A DNA stretch of 38,313 nt from Ignavibacteria bacterium (GTDB taxonomy: Bacteria; Bacteroidota; Ignavibacteria; Kapaibacteriales; UBA4661): positions 1 through 38,313 of the forward strand of contig JAAFHM010000003.1 in NCBI GenBank assembly GCA_013298375.1, written 5' to 3'. Positions 15,012-25,224 of this stretch are shown here, piece by piece; the first letter of the stretch is position 1, and each line of letters begins with the position of its first letter. The notes under the pieces were generated by a model that was not told the origin of the DNA, searched no databases, and saw nothing but the letters and a program-made list of their open reading frames with translations. The position numbers were made by a program, and so were the translations under genes.

Positions 15012-15571
15012 CCCCTGTGCAGCGAAATATCCGCATCCAATACCGTCAGCGTCTCAGCCGCCGCGCCCTCGTTAAACACGCGCACGTCAACTTTTAGCAC
15101 GTCGTCCGTTTCAATCCAGATGCGTTCGTTTAACGCTAGTTGCCAGACCGTTGAACTCGATTTCGCTTTGTGAAGGGTGAACGCTGCATCCGACGTAAAC
15201 CCATTCCGTGTAATCCGAAATGCCAGCACCCAACGCCCAAGATTGGCGGTATGCGTTACATTTACGCGCACTTCCACACGCACAAAGGCAAATTCGGGGG
15301 CTGTATAGATGAACGGCGTTTGCGAGGTAACCGCCGCGCTGGGGCTTTGCGCATCATTGGTATTGATGCTGAGATTTGTCCACGCTTTTGGCGACACGGG
15401 CGCGGTTTGTGGAGCGGTAAGGCGATACCGCGCAATAAGAACGGACGGCGTTCCCTGCTGCCCGACTGTACTGCCGCCAGCACTTGCGCCGGAAGATGTG
15501 CTGCCGCCAAGTTCGCCAAGAATTTGTTTGCGCAGGATAGAATGGTTCTTGTTGGTACTTACCGAAGGCAT
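15008..15571 (-). CDS. Putative tail-module structural protein
   Basis: Coupled to the distal tail ORF; beta-rich sequence. Confidence 0.55.
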   Translation of the reverse strand: MPSVSTNKNHSILRKQILGELGGSTSSGASAGGSTVGQQGTPSVLIARYRLTAPQTAPVSPKAWTNLSINTNDAQSPSAAVTSQTPFIYTAPEFAFVRVEVRVNVTHTANLGRWVLAFRITRNGFTSDAAFTLHKAKSSSTVWQLALNERIWIETDDVLKVDVRVFNEGAAAETLTVLDADISLHRG

Positions 15572-17415
15572 CAGAGGACTCCTTCTTTAGGTGAAAAAAA
15601 CTCTAATTCTGCCGTACCTGCGAAAATATTTATTGTGCTGCTTACAAGAAATGCCTTTGTTGGCTGGACGCAATACCAAGGGAACAAGCCGTTTCCAAGC
15701 GAAAAAACTTTGCCAACGCTGAGCGGCAGTACTTCAGCAAGAATCTCTTTTCGCGCTGTCTTTGCGGGAAACTTTACTTGGTCGTAATCGCCGAACAAGG
15801 TAAGAATTTCTTGCGCAACAAGCGTGTGAAGCCCCGTTGTTTCGGTCCAGCCACGAACAACGTAATCGTACTCAGCCTTTCCCCACTTCCAGTCCCGCCG
15901 CAGAACACCCGTTAAATCGCTTGGCGCTGACTTGCTCACAGAAGGTGTAGTCAGAACCGAAGCGCCGTTGTCAAATCCGCACGAGGGGTGAACCGCTACC
16001 ATATTTCCCCCAACAAGCGCATACAGCTTGGTTGTATTGTATTTCTGACTTACAACGCGGTCGGCGGAGTCAATCTCTTTCTTTTCGCCCTCGCTCTCCG
16101 GCGTGGCGTTATGCCAGAAGAGTTTTAGCGCCCAATCCTTATCGGCGAAACTCGCACCCGTAATGGTGTAGCGAACATTGCTAATATTCTGTGCGGCAAT
16201 TTCTACACCCCTGTACACCGCAGCGCCTCTGTCCTCATCGGTTACTTGCAAGTCGTCAGACGTTAACGTTATACCCGAATATTCGCCGCGCATCGGGTCA
16301 AGATGGAAATAAGTGAACACGTCATAGCGCACAATGCAACCCGCTTCGTAACACTCTTTCAAAACGTCGAATATCGTCTCGCGTTGATAAAGAGCGCTGC
16401 CCGCATCCAGCAAGCCGCCACGACTTTTGCCATCAGAAGGCTCAAGAACCGAACCAATAAAGTACATCTGCGTAGTGTCAACCGTCGAACCCGCCGAAAA
16501 ATCACTCAGCACAGGCGCTTTGAGTTGCGCCCATCCCAAACCACCGACAGGGATTGTAACACCTGATATCGCCTTGCGCTCTACTTTCTTATTGATTTCC
16601 GTTGCTACTTCATCCAGAGCGCCATAAAAATCAAAGACTTTGTAAAATATCATTCCAGCGTAAGTTTCTTTCACGTCCTTCGGCTGAGTGAGAAATTGTA
16701 CTTTTTTCGGCACGTTGTCAAACTCAACATCGGCAGCGTAACTGTGATAAAATGACGGCTTTTTGCGAATGTATGTCGCCAGCATCGTTGCGTTAATTTG
16801 CTCAAGAACAAACCGAGCAGAATGAAAGAACTCAATCGTAATTGACGCAAAATTCTTGTTTTGCAGATTTTTTAATTTTGCCGATGGCGAAGGGCGCTGG
16901 CAGCCCGTAAAGAGATAGTAAAAATCTTGCACCGCTAAAGCGCTCTCTCCTTTGTCGCATTTAAGAATAATAAAATTCGTGAGTTTATATTCCGCAATAT
17001 CAGGAGCAATGCTTTGTGCAGGGTAATTTGTCGTAACGTCTATCCATCCACTGGCGCGAGGGTCGTTAGGGTCCTCGTTCCAGATCTGCACAGTTTCGGA
17101 ATAAGCAGGAATAAGCGCACTCGGCACGACCTCGGAAAGAAGCGGTTGTTGTAGCCGCAAGCGCAAATGGTCAAGCGCGGGCGAACCCGACAGCGACGCA
17201 AGGTTAAACGACACCTTAAGCGTCGGCGTATCGGTCAGTCCAATCGGCAAATCCGAAAATTTACACGCCCATTCCAGTCCCTCGTTAATAATGCAATTCT
17301 CCGGCAGCGTTACCACCGTTGGCGACGCAAGCGGCGCTGGGTCTGCGGTGTGCATCTGAACAAGCCAGCGCCAGCCGTTTGCTGCCTGAAAGCTATGCTG
17401 AAAAATAACGTTCAT
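15571..17415 (-). CDS. Distal tail / tail-associated protein
   Basis: 614-aa ORF downstream of the tape measure, in standard siphovirus order. Confidence 0.6.
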   Translation of the reverse strand: MNVIFQHSFQAANGWRWLVQMHTADPAPLASPTVVTLPENCIINEGLEWACKFSDLPIGLTDTPTLKVSFNLASLSGSPALDHLRLRLQQPLLSEVVPSALIPAYSETVQIWNEDPNDPRASGWIDVTTNYPAQSIAPDIAEYKLTNFIILKCDKGESALAVQDFYYLFTGCQRPSPSAKLKNLQNKNFASITIEFFHSARFVLEQINATMLATYIRKKPSFYHSYAADVEFDNVPKKVQFLTQPKDVKETYAGMIFYKVFDFYGALDEVATEINKKVERKAISGVTIPVGGLGWAQLKAPVLSDFSAGSTVDTTQMYFIGSVLEPSDGKSRGGLLDAGSALYQRETIFDVLKECYEAGCIVRYDVFTYFHLDPMRGEYSGITLTSDDLQVTDEDRGAAVYRGVEIAAQNISNVRYTITGASFADKDWALKLFWHNATPESEGEKKEIDSADRVVSQKYNTTKLYALVGGNMVAVHPSCGFDNGASVLTTPSVSKSAPSDLTGVLRRDWKWGKAEYDYVVRGWTETTGLHTLVAQEILTLFGDYDQVKFPAKTARKEILAEVLPLSVGKVFSLGNGLFPWYCVQPTKAFLVSSTINIFAGTAELEFFSPKEGVL

Positions 17416-17867
17416 TCGTAAAACCTCGAAATAAGTTTGAGTGTCGCCCGCTCATAGGTCTGACCGTCGCCGTCGCTTACTTCGTAACCGTTCTGCGTAA
17501 CGTGACGACCAATCAGCATTGCCCGCACGGATGCTATTTGCTTCGCCGCATTTGTGCCGTAGCGCCCCACGGTGATTTCTTTTACACGTAGCGGTCTGTC
17601 GTCTGCAAGCCATGCTTCCAGCGCCAAGCGGTCGCCGGAGTCCGGGTCTTTTGCGCTTTTAACGGTCAGATAGGGGAAAATTTTAACGGGAAATTCGTAA
17701 ATCCCGGAGTGCTGCCGCCGACCGCTCGTGTAGTGCGCAAGTTCTTCCTTCACGAGCAGCGCTGGAACGCGCAGCACGTTTATCTGGATTTCAGACAAAC
17801 CCGACGCAAAAGTCCACGCTGTGGCTTTCTCTAGGGTAAGTATAGGATATGTAGGATTGAGCGGCAT
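17412..17867 (-). CDS. Tail protein (Dit-position)
   Basis: 151-aa ORF between the tape measure and tail hub ORFs; overlaps neighbours. Confidence 0.55.
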   Translation of the reverse strand: MPLNPTYPILTLEKATAWTFASGLSEIQINVLRVPALLVKEELAHYTSGRRQHSGIYEFPVKIFPYLTVKSAKDPDSGDRLALEAWLADDRPLRVKEITVGRYGTNAAKQIASVRAMLIGRHVTQNGYEVSDGDGQTYERATLKLISRFYE

Positions 17868-20800
17868 TAGGCAATAACCTCCCGCGCTTGTACTTCGGTT
17901 ACTTTTTTCACCATTGCGTCGTGGTCGGTTTGAAGTTTGAGGTTGATATTTTGGGTGCTGACTTTCGGCACGGTTGCGGACTGCCGTTGCAAACGCTCTA
18001 TCGCCGCCAAGTGCGCTTTGATTTCGCGTAATTCGTTGGTCTGCATAGCGGCAATAATGCCAGCGTTGTTCATCGGAGCGACAATCACGCGCATTTCAGG
18101 GAGCGGCGCAGCCATCCGCACCGTTTCGGCGATAACGACTTGCGCATTGCGTAGCTGTACGCTTACCGTTTGCGCCACTTCCTGCACCATTCCGCGTACC
18201 TGACGCGCAATATCGCCAGCGCGCTGCGGAAGATACTGCTCCTCGAAATACTGCTCCGACGTTTTACCCGTGTGGATGTATTCGAGGTATTTCCTCTCTC
18301 GCCGCGTCGTTGCTGCGGTGGAGACGAACTCTTGCCCGTGGACTACGCCCGCTACGTCGCCTTCGCGCTTATTGCCTGTGTAACCGCCTGTGCGGAAGCC
18401 GCCAAGTGCGCTTGCTACGGCGCTTTCGGCGAGACCGATTGCCGCATACAGTGCCGTCGTGAGCAATGCTGCTTTCGCAACGCCAGCTATCCCCGCAGTT
18501 GCAACCGACTCGGCACTCGCAAGCGAGAAACCCGTGATTTGCGCAACCATGATAGGGATAAGGGATTTCAGTACACCGAAAAGCGTTTTAACCAGCGACT
18601 TCCCAAAGTTTTGACCGTCCGCTATCATCTGCCCAAAACTCGCACCCGCAGCCAGAGCCACGTTTGCAAAAAGTTGTTGCTGTTGCGCTGCTGCGGATTC
18701 TTCGATCTGTACTTGCTCCTGTTTTTTAGCAGTGTAATCGTTTTGCAGCGCTTTGAGTGCCTCGCCTGTCGCTGTTTGCTGCGCCAGCAAATTTGCGTCG
18801 AGTTGCTGCGCAAGTTGATTGCGCCGGACAAGCGTATCCTCGAATAATTTCAAACGAGACTTTGCATCGTCGGCAATGCTCTTGAAAACAGGCGACAAAA
18901 CCTCTTTCGCATTCGCCTTCAGACTTGCATAAAAATTATCCAGCACCCCTTTGATATTCAGATTGCCGAGGTTTTGCAGGAACGCGCCCACGTCTGCGGC
19001 TTGTCCGTTGCCGCTTAATTCCAAGCCCTGCGCTTTGAGTTGCAGCGCCCGAACTCGCTTGTTGTACTCTTCAAGCGAAACCTCCTTGTTCCGTAGCTGC
19101 GCTACAAGTACATCCTCCTCTTTTTTGAGCGCCTCTTTTTCTTTGCCAGCGCTGGCGTTACGGCGCTCTTCGGCTGCTTTTTCGATGGTGTCGTAGTGAT
19201 CTTTGTACAGCGTTTCCCGCACCCCGAAAAGCGCCCGAATAAGCGGGTTTTCTTTTGCAAGCTGCTCCGCTTCCGCTTGCGCTTGCTGTGAGGCAATACG
19301 CGCTATTAGCTCAAGTTTGCGCTGCTCATTGTCGCCTACTTTTGCTAACTCCTCTTGGAGTTGTCTATCAAGTCCGGCTTTGCGTAATTCAAACTCTGCG
19401 CGGCTGGTGGAAACGGCTTTGGCTGCGCGGAAATTGCCTGTGGCTTCGATAATGTCGAGTTCGTATTTCAAACGCGCTTGAGCGATTGCGGCGGCGTTAT
19501 CTCCCGCAGCCCTAATTTCCGCATCACGGGCAATGCGAGACTGAGCAAGCCGAAGAGCGTACTCGCGTTGCGTCGAATCGGTAAGAGACTTTGCCCGAAT
19601 TAACTCAAGTTCGTTTTGTTGCTGTATTTCCGCGTCTTTCTCTTTCTTTTTTTGTTCATCAATCTTTACGGCAAACGCATTTATTGCCGTCGAACCAAGC
19701 AGGGAGCTATCGCTGCTTTCCAGCGCAGTTTTGAATGTTTCTTTTAACGATTTGATTTGCCTGTTGATGTCGTTAGGATCAAAAAGCCCGTCCGCGCCCA
19801 CCTTGAAATCAAGTTTTTTGAGCGCAGCCTCGTACTCGGGCAGTCCCGCGATAAAGTCTTGAACTTCTTTTTGCTGCTGCTTTTCCAGCAAATCTTTTCT
19901 TTTTTCTCCACGCTTTGTAATCGTTGCTATATCCTGCGCAATCAATAAATCAATTTCTTTTTGCAAAGACTCAAGATTTTTTTTCGTATCATCGTCATCT
20001 CTTTTTCGCTTTGCCTCGGCATCCTCTTTGGCAAATTGCAGCCCTGCATCTCGGCGTTTTTGCGCCGCTTCCGCTTCTACCCGTTTAATATCCTCGTCCT
20101 TGCGGGCAAGGTCTCGCCCGGTAAGTGCTTTTGCCAGTGCATCATATTTTTTATCAATTTCAATCTTGCTTTTTTGATAAAATTCTTCGTCGGCAATTTC
20201 TCGAATTTTAAGTGAGCGAACATTGTCAATCGTTTTTCGCGCCTCGGCACGGCGCACTTTCTCCGTCTCTAAAGCAGAAAGGGCTTGTGCTTTATCAGCT
20301 TCTTTTCTAGCCCCAAATTCAAACTGCTGTTCGTTTATTTTTGCGGCTCTGGCACGTTTTGCCGCTTCTAAACTATTGTCGGCAACGGCTTTTGCTGAGT
20401 CCGTTTGCTGCGTGGCAATAGCTTTTAACTGCAATTCAAGTTCTATTTTTTCCCTGTCAAGTTCTTCTTTCCGAATTTTTGCGCGGTCTTTTGATTGCTT
20501 GTCCGCGCTTTGACTGCGCAATATTTCTTCTTGCTTCAGGACTTCTTTTGCAACTTCTCCGAGTCGTGCTTTTACCGCGACGGTGTTAAGCCCAAGTTCA
20601 CCAAGTGCGGATAAATTCTTACCAATCGCTCCTTTTAACCCTTGCAAGCCTTGCTCCCACTGCTCCGCAAGTTTGCTTACGTCCAGTTTAGGTACAATCG
20701 GCGCTGTTAAGGCATTGACAAGTTCCGATGCAGCAACCTTTGATTTCACAACCTGCTCTGTCAATTTTGTAAACTCTTCTTTGCCCGCTACGCCCGCCGC

Positions 20801-22987
20801 TTGTGCCTGTCTTACCGTCCCCCGCAACGCCTCCGTATTCTCATCCACAGCCAGCTTTGTTTCCTTGTACTTCGTTTTCAGTTCGTCTTGCTGTTTGATT
20901 GCCTCTTCGAGTTGCTTCTTTGCCGCCGCATCGTTGGGATTTGCGCGGAGTTTGGCTTGCGCATCGAAGATTGCTTTTTGGACGTTTCCTAAATCTTTAG
21001 CATAGCCCGCCAGCGCCGTTTTGTTCTGCTCTAACTGCGTCACTTGCGCCGCAAAACCGTCTTTCACTTTTGCAATCGCGGCAACATTGTCACCCGCCAG
21101 CAACTTCTTTTGCTCTGCGGCATATTCCTGTACTTTTTGGATATTGAGGTCATAGACCGTCACAAGATTCCCATTTTCATCGGCAATCTTTTTAATACCT
21201 TGCACCGCGCCCGGCACAGACCGCGCTATTGCTTCGGAGATATTTGCTTTGTCGGCGGCGCTGGTACTGGTGTCGCCCAGTTTTTTGATTTGGTCGTCCA
21301 GCAATGCCAGTTTGTCGGTCTCTATGGGGATTTGTCCAAGCCGTGCTAGTGCTGGCGCGGTTGCTCCGATGCGCTCTTGGATTTCTTTCGCTTGCGCGGC
21401 AATCGCGGCTGCTATTTTTGCGTCACTAGCTGCCTTTTCCGCCTCTTCTACCCCTTTCTTGAAATTCTTTGCAATATCAAAATCGCCTTCAAACACCCCT
21501 TGTATTGCCGCGCCAACACCAGAAAGTTTTGCGGCAATATTGTCAAATACTGAAGAAACAATAGCGCTCAAATCCGCAAATATTTTTCTTCCCAATTCTG
21601 TTTTCGTAAAGAATAATGCAAGAGCCAGCGTCACGGCGGCGAAACCCGCAATAATCAAACCAACAGGGCTGAGAATTGCCAGCCATGCTGCACTTGCCGA
21701 TGCCGCTATCCCCGCAAACGAGGCGCTACCGATTGCGCCGACCGCAGCAAGAACGCCGCTCACAATAGCGCCAGCGCTGGAAAGAAGAGCAAAACCATTA
21801 ACGACAAGAAAGATTGCCCCTCCAAGCACAGCCACTACCCCTGCGGCGATGCCAATTACTTTTAGCTGTTCGGCAAACGATGCGGCAAACTTTGTCACCG
21901 AAACAAACGCCCCGACGATACCGCCAATGCTGGAAGCAAGAGAGCCAATAACGGAAAAAACTATTTTCAAACCACTGCCAACGGACTTAAAGACCTCCAC
22001 GACCGATGACTTAATCGCCCCAAAGGTCTCGCTGCCAAAAAACGTGTTAATGCTGCCGGCAATGCTTTTCGCTATTTCAAAAACGGGTGCGCCAATGTCT
22101 CGGAATGCCTGACTGATGTTATCTGACAGTGTAGAAAGTTGCCCTTCAAACGAGTTTGAAAGCGCTTTCATACCGCCGCCAAATTTATCCCCCGCTAAAT
22201 CTAGCGTTGCCTTGAGTGCTTTGTCAAGCGGGGAGGTGAGCGAACCCGCCTTGTCAAACTCAATCCCCACGCCCTTTAACTGCTCTTTTGTAACAATCCC
22301 CAACTCCTGAAAACGAGATATAGCCTCACCCGTTGCACCAGACGAAAATTTCCCAATAAGCAAAGAAATCTCCTCGAAAGACTGCCCCGTCCCTGCGGCG
22401 ATGTCGCCAGCAATAGAGCGAAGTTGTTTGCTATCTCTGCCGGTCTTTTCGATTGCCTTTTGCCCCGTCAGACCGAATCCAAGCAAAACTTTTTCCGCTT
22501 TGACAATTTCCGGTAAATCAAAAGGAGTCTCCGCGCCAAATTTTGCCAACTCCTCCAGCGTGGCTTTTGCCTTCTGTGACGAACCTTGCAGCGTTGTAAG
22601 TTGAATCGTATATTTTTCAAATTCTGCGTTGCTATCAATCATCGCTTTTGCCACGCCCGCAAGACCACCTGCAAAAGACTGAACCGCACCTCCGAGCAGA
22701 ACACCCGCAGCTGTGCCGAGTGCGCTTTTCAGCACACCCGCACCTTCGGACGCACCTTTGAGAGCATTGCTCAAACCGCTTAATCCGCCCGAACCCCCTG
22801 AGTCAAGTTCTTTTTTTGCCGCACCAACAGACCGCAAGCCCGCCGCCGCTTCCTTCGCTCCATCGGCACGAATGGGAATAACAGCCGCCCGCGCCTGCCC
22901 GACAACCTGCGTAAGCGCTTGTCGAACCTGCGCGAGAGGCTGTAAAAACCCCTGTATGTCGAGCTTTATCGCGGCTGTGAGTGTCAT
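17867..22987 (-). CDS. Tail tape measure protein
   Basis: About 1.7k aa, long alpha-helical/coiled-coil with Gly/Ala hydrophobic stretches; start at MTLTAAIKL overlaps the chaperone stop. Confidence 0.9.
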   Translation of the reverse strand: MTLTAAIKLDIQGFLQPLAQVRQALTQVVGQARAAVIPIRADGAKEAAAGLRSVGAAKKELDSGGSGGLSGLSNALKGASEGAGVLKSALGTAAGVLLGGAVQSFAGGLAGVAKAMIDSNAEFEKYTIQLTTLQGSSQKAKATLEELAKFGAETPFDLPEIVKAEKVLLGFGLTGQKAIEKTGRDSKQLRSIAGDIAAGTGQSFEEISLLIGKFSSGATGEAISRFQELGIVTKEQLKGVGIEFDKAGSLTSPLDKALKATLDLAGDKFGGGMKALSNSFEGQLSTLSDNISQAFRDIGAPVFEIAKSIAGSINTFFGSETFGAIKSSVVEVFKSVGSGLKIVFSVIGSLASSIGGIVGAFVSVTKFAASFAEQLKVIGIAAGVVAVLGGAIFLVVNGFALLSSAGAIVSGVLAAVGAIGSASFAGIAASASAAWLAILSPVGLIIAGFAAVTLALALFFTKTELGRKIFADLSAIVSSVFDNIAAKLSGVGAAIQGVFEGDFDIAKNFKKGVEEAEKAASDAKIAAAIAAQAKEIQERIGATAPALARLGQIPIETDKLALLDDQIKKLGDTSTSAADKANISEAIARSVPGAVQGIKKIADENGNLVTVYDLNIQKVQEYAAEQKKLLAGDNVAAIAKVKDGFAAQVTQLEQNKTALAGYAKDLGNVQKAIFDAQAKLRANPNDAAAKKQLEEAIKQQDELKTKYKETKLAVDENTEALRGTVRQAQAAGVAGKEEFTKLTEQVVKSKVAASELVNALTAPIVPKLDVSKLAEQWEQGLQGLKGAIGKNLSALGELGLNTVAVKARLGEVAKEVLKQEEILRSQSADKQSKDRAKIRKEELDREKIELELQLKAIATQQTDSAKAVADNSLEAAKRARAAKINEQQFEFGARKEADKAQALSALETEKVRRAEARKTIDNVRSLKIREIADEEFYQKSKIEIDKKYDALAKALTGRDLARKDEDIKRVEAEAAQKRRDAGLQFAKEDAEAKRKRDDDDTKKNLESLQKEIDLLIAQDIATITKRGEKRKDLLEKQQQKEVQDFIAGLPEYEAALKKLDFKVGADGLFDPNDINRQIKSLKETFKTALESSDSSLLGSTAINAFAVKIDEQKKKEKDAEIQQQNELELIRAKSLTDSTQREYALRLAQSRIARDAEIRAAGDNAAAIAQARLKYELDIIEATGNFRAAKAVSTSRAEFELRKAGLDRQLQEELAKVGDNEQRKLELIARIASQQAQAEAEQLAKENPLIRALFGVRETLYKDHYDTIEKAAEERRNASAGKEKEALKKEEDVLVAQLRNKEVSLEEYNKRVRALQLKAQGLELSGNGQAADVGAFLQNLGNLNIKGVLDNFYASLKANAKEVLSPVFKSIADDAKSRLKLFEDTLVRRNQLAQQLDANLLAQQTATGEALKALQNDYTAKKQEQVQIEESAAAQQQQLFANVALAAGASFGQMIADGQNFGKSLVKTLFGVLKSLIPIMVAQITGFSLASAESVATAGIAGVAKAALLTTALYAAIGLAESAVASALGGFRTGGYTGNKREGDVAGVVHGQEFVSTAATTRRERKYLEYIHTGKTSEQYFEEQYLPQRAGDIARQVRGMVQEVAQTVSVQLRNAQVVIAETVRMAAPLPEMRVIVAPMNNAGIIAAMQTNELREIKAHLAAIERLQRQSATVPKVSTQNINLKLQTDHDAMVKKVTEVQAREVIA

Positions 22988-23229
22988 AGTTCCTCGTTCC
23001 AATCCTGCACCCAATCGGGCAGGTCGTTGTTGTTGCGTGATTGCGCCGTATCCTCTGGCGTGTTTTCCTTGATTTTTGCGTCAGCGTAGGAAAGCAGCCA
23101 GTAGAGCGGCATATTCATTGCGTCTCTGTGTTTCGTAATATCGCCGCCTGTTACTAAACGGACGGTAAAAAAATGCGGGCTTGGCGGCTGGTCGTAAATT
23201 GGCACGAAGTCGCCTTGCGCCTCAGCCAT
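22984..23229 (-). CDS. Tail assembly chaperone T-extension (likely made by -1 frameshift from 23250..23750)
   Basis: The -1 frame is open from the slippery site through this ORF. Confidence 0.7.
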   Translation of the reverse strand: MAEAQGDFVPIYDQPPSPHFFTVRLVTGGDITKHRDAMNMPLYWLLSYADAKIKENTPEDTAQSRNNNDLPDWVQDWNEEL

Positions 23230-23249
23230 TCCTACCCAGCTATCGTCTT

Positions 23250-23750
23250 TTACCTCATCAGTGAAAAGATAGCGAAAACGTTGTGGTAGCTCTTGCGAGC
23301 GAAAACGAAAAAATCAGGAAGGCAAGCAAGAAGCTGTTGATAGTCTTCGCTAAGAAGATTCCCAATAATCTGCATTCGTTCCGGCACATCCTTTTGGTTG
23401 AATATACGGTCATCCTCTGGCAGAAACAGAATTGCGAGCAGTTCGCGTAACACAGCTTTTTCGCCCAGCGCTGCATCTATTAGCATACCGATTGCATTGA
23501 GCATTTCTACTGAATCTTTGTCGGCATCTTCCTGAAGCCCAATCACGGTAGGCAAAATATGCTTCAGCAAAGAGAGTAGGCGTTCATCCTGAAGCCCTGT
23601 TAGCTCTGTTCTGAAGTTTACAATACGATATTTTCTTCCTGCTCTGTCAGTGAATCCAAGCGTAGTGTCCTGCTGCCATACTTCCTGTGGTGCGGGAGAT
23701 TGCTGTTGGTCTCTTTGTTGAGCCGTGAGTTTTTTTACTTCCTTTGCCAT
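23250..23750 (-). CDS. Tail assembly chaperone (gpG position)
   Basis: MAKEVKKLTAQQRDQ...; directly upstream of the T-extension and tape measure. Confidence 0.65.
   Translation of the reverse strand: MAKEVKKLTAQQRDQQQSPAPQEVWQQDTTLGFTDRAGRKYRIVNFRTELTGLQDERLLSLLKHILPTVIGLQEDADKDSVEMLNAIGMLIDAALGEKAVLRELLAILFLPEDDRIFNQKDVPERMQIIGNLLSEDYQQLLACLPDFFVFARKSYHNVFAIFSLMR
23307..23313 (-). promoter_or_regulatory. Programmed -1 ribosomal frameshift site T_TTT_TTC
   Basis: In-frame GAT TTT TTC near the 3' end of the G gene; -1 frame continues FRFRSQELPQRFRYLFTDEVKDDSWVGMAEAQGDF without stop. Confidence 0.75.
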
Positions 23751-23780
23751 CGTTGTCGTCCAAAAAATGTGTGAGAAAAA

Positions 23781-23826
23781 TTGCCTCGCCCCGCCGCCTT
23801 GCAAAGCAAACGGGGCTGTGAGGCAA
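23781..23826 (-). terminator. Hairpin terminator after the tail tube gene
   Basis: TTGCCTC...GAGGCAA stem with inner GCCCCG/CGGGGC, then TTTTTC on the minus strand. Confidence 0.65.
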
Positions 23827-23837
23827 AGGGGTTTTGT

Positions 23838-24401
23838 TTAGTTCTCCGCAAATGCGTACAAGTCGCCGGGCGCAACCGTTACCGAAGCGGGACGGTCGGC
23901 GGCGGGAAGCGCCAGAAGCGGATTGCCGGGCGTATTGGTCGTGTCAATAGTAACAACGAGGTTTGCCGCACCGACATACGGGCTTGCCGCGAAGGAGAAC
24001 GGGAAATCCGAACCGTTGTTTTTCAGTTCAAACCCTTCCGAAACCTTGACATTCGGATATACATAGACACCCGTTTTGCCGTTGAGCGGCTTTTCGTTAT
24101 CAACCTTGATAACGCAATAGCTTTTCCCGCGATTCTTCACAAAGAAATCCAAAAGTTGGCTTGTGCGCGGACGGAATGCCGTACCTTTGAACGTGATTGC
24201 CCCCGAACCGCTTGAAAGCGTATAGGATACTCCGCTTTCGTCAACTTCTGTCGTGTCGGAACCGGTCGCGAAGCCGAAAGTGGATTCTTTGATTATTGGG
24301 AATTTCTTCACCGTTGCGACAACAAGTGCGCCTGTGGTGTCATTTATCTCAATAAACCAAGCGTAACTACTGCCAGTTTTGGTGGGATTTAGTCTATCCA
24401 T
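23838..24401 (-). CDS. Major tail tube protein
   Basis: 187 aa, position before the chaperones, beta-rich, followed by a strong terminator. Confidence 0.65.
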   Translation of the reverse strand: MDRLNPTKTGSSYAWFIEINDTTGALVVATVKKFPIIKESTFGFATGSDTTEVDESGVSYTLSSGSGAITFKGTAFRPRTSQLLDFFVKNRGKSYCVIKVDNEKPLNGKTGVYVYPNVKVSEGFELKNNGSDFPFSFAASPYVGAANLVVTIDTTNTPGNPLLALPAADRPASVTVAPGDLYAFAEN

Positions 24402-24464
24402 GATTGTGTTCTCTTAGAGAGTAATGGTATAGTGAGTTGAAGCCCCTTTGCCTCAGCGCTCTAC

Positions 24465-24659
24465 CTATTGCGCTTCGCTGGTCGGCTTGGCTGGTGGTTT
24501 TTCTGTGTTGCTTGTTTTTTCAGCAACGATTTCCACAAAGCCCTGCTTTGCCAGCGTTTCCGCCAGATGTTTTTCGACGTTCTCCCTGAAACTGCCAGAC
24601 TTTACTTCGTCTGCGTTCCACGTAAAATCTTTTACTATTTTGACTTTTACAGTTTCCAT
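24465..24659 (-). CDS. Hypothetical small protein
   Basis: 64-aa ORF in the structural series. Confidence 0.5.
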   Translation of the reverse strand: METVKVKIVKDFTWNADEVKSGSFRENVEKHLAETLAKQGFVEIVAEKTSNTEKPPAKPTSEAQ

Positions 24660-24664
24660 GGTTC

Positions 24665-25141
24665 TTATGGTGAATTGTGTGAATACTCGATTACGCCTTT
24701 AAGTAGCAGATTCCCCTGCAATTCGTTGTCAAGCACGGAGGGAAAAATTTCCGTTATGTACACATTCCGAATGAGAAGTCTTGCACCATTGTCCAGCGTC
24801 GTATCGTCGTATTGAAAATTGTGAATTGCTGCGGTGAGAATTTCGCCAACACGCTCGGTCTCTTCTTCCAAAAGCGCATCGTCGCCCGTGTCGTGCGTAG
24901 GTACTGCTACGCCTGCGTAAACGCCGAAATACACCAAGCCGTTGAAGTCTTTGAGAAAGATTGTGTCGGATTCGTCGCGCTCATAATCAAACCCTTCTTC
25001 CATGATTTCCGCTTTTGCAAACGGACGCGGATAGTTTTTTTGCTGCGACATGACAAACGTTTTGCGCACGTGGATTCCTTCCGAAACCGTTGTGAGCAAG
25101 GCTTGATGCAGGATGTGTTGTAGATATTTGCGGCGTATCAT
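24665..25141 (-). CDS. Tail completion/terminator-position protein
   Basis: Position and size; internal start MSQQKNYPR possible. Confidence 0.5.
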   Translation of the reverse strand: MIRRKYLQHILHQALLTTVSEGIHVRKTFVMSQQKNYPRPFAKAEIMEEGFDYERDESDTIFLKDFNGLVYFGVYAGVAVPTHDTGDDALLEEETERVGEILTAAIHNFQYDDTTLDNGARLLIRNVYITEIFPSVLDNELQGNLLLKGVIEYSHNSP

Positions 25142-25224
25142 GCAAATGTTTATTGATTATTGGTTTACTCAATGTGCCTATAAGCAACGCTTTACAGAGA
25201 GCAATGTAAAATGTTGTCTGCGCG

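Noticed and set aside
21249-22112. Long plus-strand ORF (287 aa) opposite the tape measure gene
   Set aside because: Antisense shadow of a codon-biased Ala/Lys-rich gene; no domain signature. Same for most plus-strand ORFs between 15 and 38 kb.
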